Assembly: GCF_035989285.1 (NCBI RefSeq)
Contig: NZ_CP108513.1
Location: forward strand, 1,116,001 to 1,180,000
Direction: 5' to 3'
Source: Streptomyces sp. NBC_01235
Lineage (GTDB): Bacteria > Actinomycetota > Actinomycetes > Streptomycetales > Streptomycetaceae
Length of the DNA: 64,000 nucleotides
How positions within the stretch are numbered: position 1 is the stretch's first letter; every line of letters starts with the position of its first letter. A model generated the notes under the pieces. The model did no database searches and was not told where the DNA came from. It was given only the letters and a program-made list of their open reading frames with translations. This document shows positions 60,406 through 64,000 of the stretch, piece after piece. The translations under genes and the position numbers were made by a program.

Positions 60406-60423
60406 ACCTGTGAGACTCGTCCC

Positions 60424-60708
60424 ATGAGCGGTTATGGGGGCCGGCGCACACAGGCCGAGCGGGACGCGATCACCGTCGAGATCGGATACGCGCTGTGCAG
60501 CGCCGTGTTCGCGGCGGCGGTGCTCTTCGGTGCGGTCGCCGGGCCGGCGCTGCTGTTCGAACTGCCGGACCTGGCGGAGAAGTCGCTGCTGCGGGCGGGC
60601 CTCGCACTCGCTCCCCTGGTGTTCGTGGCCCGGGTGGTCTCCGTGCTGGTCCGCTTCCGTACGGACGCTCAGCCCAGCCAGCCCGGCCGCACCAGCCCCG
60701 ACTCGTAG
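60424..60708 (+). CDS. DUF6332 family small membrane protein
   Basis: 94 residues: MSGYGGRRTQAERDAITVEIGYALCSAVFAAAVLFGAVAGPALLF, two helices, then a short Arg/Ser tail. RRTQAERDAxTVEIGYAL is the DUF6332 signature of Streptomyces. GAGACT 6 nt before the ATG suggests a leaderless start. Its last 40 bp overlap the convergent response-regulator gene. Confidence 0.8.
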   Translation: MSGYGGRRTQAERDAITVEIGYALCSAVFAAAVLFGAVAGPALLFELPDLAEKSLLRAGLALAPLVFVARVVSVLVRFRTDAQPSQPGRTSPDS

Positions 60709-61334
60709 GCCAGAACGACCAGTTGGGCCCGGTCGCGGGTGCCCAGCTTCACCATCGTGCGACTGACGTGGGTCTTGGCGGTGAGCGGGCTGACGACCAG
60801 CCGGCGGGCGATCTCCTCGTTGGACAGGCCGATTCCGACCAGCGCCATCACCTCCCGCTCCCGCTCGGTGAGCCGGCCCAGCGCGTCGGCCGCGGCGGGC
60901 TCCTTGGAGCGGGCGGCGAACTCGGCGATGAGCCGGCGCGTCACACCGGGCGAGAGCAGCGCGTCCCCGGCGACCACCGCCCTTACCGCGCGCAGGAGTT
61001 CGTCCGGCTCGGTGTCCTTGACCAGGAAGCCGGAAGCACCCGAGCGGATCGCCTCGAAGACGTACTCGTCGAGTTCGAAGGTGGTGAGCATGACCACCTT
61101 GACCTGGGAGAGCGCCGCGTCCTCGGTGATACGGCGGGTGGCGGCCAGGCCGTCGAGCAGGGGCATCCGGATGTCCATCAGGACGACGTCGGGCCGCAGT
61201 TCAGCCACCGCGTGGAGCGCTTCCTCCCCGTCTGCGGCCTCCCCGGCCACCTCGATGTCCGGCTGCGCGTCGAGCAGCGCCCGGAACCCCGCCCGGACCA
61301 GCGACTGGTCGTCGGCGAGCAGTACGCGGATCAC
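60669..61334 (-). CDS. NarL/LuxR-family response regulator
   Basis: 221 residues. Receiver: LLADDQ (acidic pair), phosphoacceptor Asp in VLMDIRMP (~49), Lys in FLVKDTEP; C-terminal LuxR HTH: LTEREREVMALVGIGLSNEEIARRLVVSPLTAKTHVSRTMVKLG. The GTG at 61334 (GGAGG upstream) is given; a GTG at 61352 that overlaps the kinase stop (GTGA) would add six residues. It forms a two-component pair with the kinase upstream. Confidence 0.92.
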   Translation of the reverse strand: MIRVLLADDQSLVRAGFRALLDAQPDIEVAGEAADGEEALHAVAELRPDVVLMDIRMPLLDGLAATRRITEDAALSQVKVVMLTTFELDEYVFEAIRSGASGFLVKDTEPDELLRAVRAVVAGDALLSPGVTRRLIAEFAARSKEPAAADALGRLTEREREVMALVGIGLSNEEIARRLVVSPLTAKTHVSRTMVKLGTRDRAQLVVLAYESGLVRPGWLG

Positions 61335-61348
61335 CGGTCCTCCCTCGC

Positions 61349-62602
61349 TCACTGGTTCCCCCCGGCTCCAGGACCCGTCCGGGTCGGCAGCACCGCGAGC
61401 ACCCGGAAGCCGCCGTCGGGCCGCGGCCCCGCCTCGATCGTGCCACCCAGCGCCGCAGCCCGCTCCCGCATCCCGGCGAGACCGTTGCCGCTGCCGCCCG
61501 CGTCGGCACCGGTCGCCGGTCCGTCGTCGTCGATACGCAGCCGTAGCGTCCCGCCGGTCCGCTCGAGCCGCACGCGCGCGTGGCGCGAGCCCGAGTGGCG
61601 CACGACGTTGGTGAGGGCCTCCTGGACGATGCGGAAGGCGGCGAGGTCGGTGTGGGGCGGCAGCCGGGGTGGGTCCCCTTCCACCTGGACCGTGAGGCCC
61701 GCGCGCGCCGCCTGCTCCACCAGCTCGGGCAGCCGGCCCAGGCCGGGTGCCGGGGTGCGCGGCGCGTCCCCCGGCGTGCGGAGGGTGTCGAGCACCTGAC
61801 GCACCTCGCCCAGCGCTTCCTTACTGGCGGTCTTGATGGTGCTCAGCGCGGTGCGCGCCTGCTCCGGGTCGGAGTCGAGGAGCGCGAGACCCACGCCCGC
61901 CTGCACGTTGATGACCGACAGGCTGTGTGCAAGGACGTCGTGCAGTTCCCGGGCGATGCGCAGCCGCTCCTCGTCGGCGCGCCGCCGGGCGGCCTGGGCG
62001 CGTTCGGCCCGCTCGCGGGCCCACTGCTCGCGCCGGATCCGGGCCAGCTCCGCGATCGCCACGATGGCCACGACCCATCCGGCGACGACGATCTCCTGCC
62101 CGAAGGGGGCGGGGTCGTCGCCGGCCGGCGGCAGCCACCGGTACAGCCAGTGCGCGACCAGCAGGTGCACGGCCCACAGCATGCCCAGGGCCGTCCAGGC
62201 GGCCCGGCGGTGCCCGGCGACGACGGCGGCGAAGCAGGCCACGGCCACGGTCAGGAACACCGGCCCGTACGGGTACCCGGCGCCCAGGTAGAGCGCAGCG
62301 GTGGCCGCCGTGCCGAACACGGCGGCCACCGGGTGCCGTTGCCGCCACAGCAGCAGACCGGAGGCGACCACCAGCAGCACGCGCGCGAAGGCGTCGAGCG
62401 AGGCCCGGTCGCCGTCCTGCGCGTGGGCCGCGAAGTTCGAGCCGACGAGGACGAAGGCGGTGAGCAGCACCGTGGAACGCCAGGGCCAGCGCACCGCACC
62501 CGGCGCCGCGCGCCCCCAGCCCTCCCAGCGGCGCAGCGGCGGTGGCCCGTGCCGCCACCACCGCGCCGGGCCGCCGCGCCCGCGCACCTGCTCTTCGTCC
62601 AT
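61349..62602 (-). CDS. Sensor histidine kinase (HisKA_3 / NarL partner)
   Basis: 417 residues. About six N-terminal helices (45-190) without an extracytoplasmic loop, then HisKA_3 RIARELHDVLAHSLSVINVQAG (phospho-His), followed by the GHKL ATPase with FRIVQEALTNVVRHS (N-box) and GNGLAGMRERAAALGG. DesK-like kinases of this type sense membrane or intracellular signals. TAGCGT 7 nt before ATG 62602 suggests leaderless initiation. The stop overlaps the regulator's upstream GTG. Confidence 0.92.
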   Translation of the reverse strand: MDEEQVRGRGGPARWWRHGPPPLRRWEGWGRAAPGAVRWPWRSTVLLTAFVLVGSNFAAHAQDGDRASLDAFARVLLVVASGLLLWRQRHPVAAVFGTAATAALYLGAGYPYGPVFLTVAVACFAAVVAGHRRAAWTALGMLWAVHLLVAHWLYRWLPPAGDDPAPFGQEIVVAGWVVAIVAIAELARIRREQWARERAERAQAARRRADEERLRIARELHDVLAHSLSVINVQAGVGLALLDSDPEQARTALSTIKTASKEALGEVRQVLDTLRTPGDAPRTPAPGLGRLPELVEQAARAGLTVQVEGDPPRLPPHTDLAAFRIVQEALTNVVRHSGSRHARVRLERTGGTLRLRIDDDGPATGADAGGSGNGLAGMRERAAALGGTIEAGPRPDGGFRVLAVLPTRTGPGAGGNQ

Positions 62603-62711
62603 GTCCGCCACGCTAGACGCCGCCGGCCACGCCGGACGTCCACCGGGCGAGGTGATCACCCGTACTCCCCTGGAAGTACGCGCCGACGCAGGCGGGCCCC
62701 GTACGGCTTGC
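62603..62711. other. Short region between the kinase start and the MITE-like element
   Basis: Holds the kinase promoter; nothing else seen. Confidence 0.5.
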
Positions 62712-62934
62712 TGGTGCCGTGACAGGCGACGTTCGCCCCGTCGCGACGCCCGGCACGCTCCCCTACTGCCTCAAGGCGTGGGAGGTGCCCCCACTCGCCC
62801 CACCGGCCGAAGACCCACGTACGTCCAGTACGAGGGCCTTCGGCCGGCACTCCCCCAGCCTTCGGCCGGGGGAGTGCCAGAGCACGCACCGGACGCCGCT
62901 CCTTCACGGGCAAACGTCGCCTGCCACGGCACTA
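62712..62934. mobile_element. 223-bp MITE-like element with 27-bp terminal inverted repeats
   Basis: The left end (62712-62738) and the right end (62908-62934) are inverted repeats of 27 bp with 24 identities. It has no coding capacity and contains a strong internal hairpin, GGCACTCCCCC / GGGGGAGTGCC at 62846-62856 and 62868-62878. This is the structure of a non-autonomous transposon relic. No clear target duplication longer than GC is visible. The last three bases serve as the stop codon (CTA = TAG) of the leftward TetR gene. Could instead be a transcribed REP-type repeat. Confidence 0.6.
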
Positions 62935-63621
62935 GCGCAGCCCCACCTCGTGGGCGAGTCGTGTGATCGCGTGTCGGAAGAACGGGTCGCGTTCCTCCAC
63001 GACCCGGTTGAACTGCCCGAACAGCTCGAAGCCGACCAGCCCGAACAGCTGGGCCCAGGCGGCCACGAGCGCGGCGACCGCGCCCGGTGGAAGGTCGGGG
63101 GCGAGATCGGCCGCCATGCGCACCGCCTCGGGGACCAGGTCGTCCGTCAGGAGTGGTACTTCCAGCGCGTGCGCCCGGTGTGCGTCGCGCACGATGTCGA
63201 TCAGGAGGACGCCGACGCGGGCCGCGGCCGGAACGGTCGCCTCGGGCGCACTGTAGCCGGGCACCGGCGAGCCGTAGATCAGCGCGTACTCGTGCGGATG
63301 CGCCAGCGCCCAGCCGCGGGCAGCCTCGCCGACCGTGACCCAGCGCTCGACGGGAGCGGCGTCGGCGACGGCGGCGTGCGCGGCCTCCGCTCTCTCGCCG
63401 AGGGAGTCGTAGGCGTCGATGATGAGAGCGGTGAGCAGGTCGTCGCGGCTGGGGAAGTAGCGGTACAGCGCGGAGGAGACCATGCCGAGCTCACGGGCCA
63501 CGGCTCGCAGCGAGAGCTTGGCGGCGCCCTCGGACGCGAGCTGTCTACGGGCCTCGTCCTTGATGGCGGCGGTGACTTCGATCCTGGCGCGGGCGCGTGC
63601 CCCTCGAACGGTGCTGCTCAT
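62932..63621 (-). CDS. TetR/AcrR-family regulator (nitroreductase repressor candidate)
   Basis: 229 residues. HTH: TAAIKDEARRQLASEGAAKLSLRAVARELGMVSSALYRYFPSRDDLLTALIIDAYDSLG. A TetR_C-type ligand domain follows with HPHEYALIYGSPVPGY, seen in many actinobacterial TetRs. It is divergent from an F420-type nitroreductase gene and the shared region has two matching palindromes. ATG 63621 gives MSSTVRGARAR. The stop comes from the end of the MITE-like element, so the C-terminus may have been shortened or altered by it. Confidence 0.86.
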   Translation of the reverse strand: MSSTVRGARARARIEVTAAIKDEARRQLASEGAAKLSLRAVARELGMVSSALYRYFPSRDDLLTALIIDAYDSLGERAEAAHAAVADAAPVERWVTVGEAARGWALAHPHEYALIYGSPVPGYSAPEATVPAAARVGVLLIDIVRDAHRAHALEVPLLTDDLVPEAVRMAADLAPDLPPGAVAALVAAWAQLFGLVGFELFGQFNRVVEERDPFFRHAITRLAHEVGLR

Positions 63622-63645
63622 GGACGGCAGTCTTCCACGGAAACG

Positions 63646-63676
63646 GATCGGTGCACACGGTCCAGATCGGTGCACA
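63646..63676. repeat. Direct repeat GATCGGTGCACA x2
   Basis: GATCGGTGCACA at 63646-63657 and 63665-63676, 19 bp apart, in the leader of the TetR gene. Each contains GTGCAC, so it could be a second regulator's site. Confidence 0.5.
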
Positions 63677-63681
63677 TTTAA

Positions 63682-63696
63682 GAGAGCACTGCTCTT
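63682..63696. promoter_or_regulatory. TetR operator candidate 1 (GAGAGCACTGCTCTT)
   Basis: AGAGCA-C-TGCTCT is a perfect palindrome. It overlaps the start of a possible -35 (TTGCTT) for the nitroreductase gene. Confidence 0.7.
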
Positions 63697-63740
63697 GCTT
63701 TGGATCACCGTTCTCAGGCAGACTCGTACCAAGCGAAAAC

Positions 63741-63755
63741 GAGAGCACCGCTCTC
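63741..63755. promoter_or_regulatory. TetR operator candidate 2 (GAGAGCACCGCTCTC)
   Basis: Same palindrome as candidate 1 with a single substitution, 59 bp downstream and 20 bp before the nitroreductase ATG. Two copies in one intergenic region suit cooperative repression of both genes. Confidence 0.7.
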
Positions 63756-63774
63756 CCACTCACCGGGGGTCACC

Positions 63775-64000
63775 ATGTCGTCATCGTCGTACTACCTCAA
63801 GGGCAGCCCGCTCAACGTCCGTCTCAACAGTGTCATCGGCTGGCTGGCCCGGCACGGGTTCAGCCTCATGGGCTCGGCGGAGATGTCCGTCCGCGGTCGC
63901 AAGAGCGGCCAGATGCAGCGCATCCCCGTCAACCCGCACTCCTACGACGGCACCCAGTACCTGGTCTCGGCCCGCGGCCACTCGCAGTGGGTGCGCAACA
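63775..64000 (+). CDS. F420-dependent nitroreductase family (Ddn-like) protein, 3' end outside window
   Basis: The first 75 residues are present: YYLKGSPLNVRLNSVIGWLARHGFSLMGSAEMSVRGRKSGQMQRIPVNPHSYDGTQYLVSARGHSQWVRN. RGRKSG, the PVN/LVS strand and the QWVRN run are the deazaflavin (F420)-nitroreductase (Ddn/Rv3547) fold. Such enzymes reduce quinones or nitro compounds with F420H2. GGGGGT precedes the ATG. It is divergent from the TetR gene with a shared pair of operators. Confidence 0.82.
   Translation, partial: MSSSSYYLKGSPLNVRLNSVIGWLARHGFSLMGSAEMSVRGRKSGQMQRIPVNPHSYDGTQYLVSARGHSQWVRN

Noticed and set aside
62846..62878. Perfect hairpin considered as a stand-alone terminator
   Set aside because: No T-tract and it lies inside the inverted-repeat element, so it is reported as part of that element.
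1..64000. tRNA, rRNA, riboswitch and attachment-site candidates
   Set aside because: No cloverleaf-like T-loop (GGTTCGA type) at a plausible spacing, no conserved riboswitch core and no att-like duplicated tRNA end were found by eye; a covariance search would be needed to be certain.

Overview
The window is about 72% GC and carries the marks of a Streptomyces chromosome. These include an HpnB-type glycosyltransferase, TerD-domain proteins, the DUF6643, DUF6332, DUF1272 and DUF4865 families, an Rv1733c-family protein, many TetR/MarR/DeoR/LacI/ROK regulators, GTG starts, ATGA/GTGA coupled genes and frequent leaderless starts. No rRNA, tRNA, CRISPR array or phage module was seen. The content is accessory or arm-like: transport, sugar use, regulators and several broken genes.

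Layout. 1-6.9 kb: end of an O-antigen-ligase-like gene, small membrane protein, Asp/Glu racemase, HpnB-like glycosyltransferase, two-domain TerD/TerA-like protein, DUF6643, MOSC protein, Rv1733c-like protein. 7-16.9 kb: a parallel beta-helix/AAA+ fusion, a 1047-residue membrane protein with split hydrolase motifs and a 96-bp tandem repeat, a DeoR regulator, an SRPBCC protein, a Cds1-like cysteine desulfhydrase and an anti-sigma-type ATPase. 17-21.4 kb: FtsX-type ABC exporter operon facing a TetR regulator, with a 20-bp palindrome over the TetR promoter. 21.4-25.2 kb: decaying block holding three disabled genes (phosphotriesterase-like, PPOX flavoprotein, LysR) among intact small genes. 25.2-30.4 kb: lipoprotein, TetR plus SDR pair sharing an operator motif, ROK, AlkB and RlmG/RsmC-like methyltransferase. 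30.4-33.1 kb: class II aldolase, SIS isomerase and DeoR regulator for a sugar or amino sugar. 33.3-33.8 kb: FecCD permease remnant. 33.8-39.9 kb: MFS exporter with Ig-like tail, HtpG, membrane protein, lipoprotein.

40.1-47.7 kb is the most interesting region. It is a leftward, mostly overlapping operon: UbiA/SCO3242-type prenyltransferase, sugar-phosphate isomerase/epimerase-like TIM barrel, EboA, TatD hydrolase, EboE, alkaline-phosphatase-fold phosphodiesterase and cytochrome P450, closed by an intrinsic terminator. It is an actinobacterial version of the ebo metabolite-traffic cluster. No EboD-type or inositol-phosphate synthase gene is visible, and a P450 sits at the end.

48-55.8 kb: sugar ABC operon (binding lipoprotein and two permeases) ending in a frameshifted, truncated GH31 alpha-glucosidase, preceded by a LacI-type protein without a DNA-binding head and a PAS-GAF-SpoIIE-HATPase phosphatase. 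56-64 kb: MFS exporter, mycothiol-dependent-type enzyme, MarR/MFS divergent pair, DUF6332, NarL-type two-component pair, a 223-bp MITE-like element, and a TetR/F420-nitroreductase pair with two near-identical palindromic operators.

Operon-leading genes often lack a Shine-Dalgarno sequence but have a -10 hexamer 6-7 nt before the start, while internal genes have SD sequences or overlaps. Several start choices below use this. All disabling changes come from this single sequence and could in part be assembly errors.
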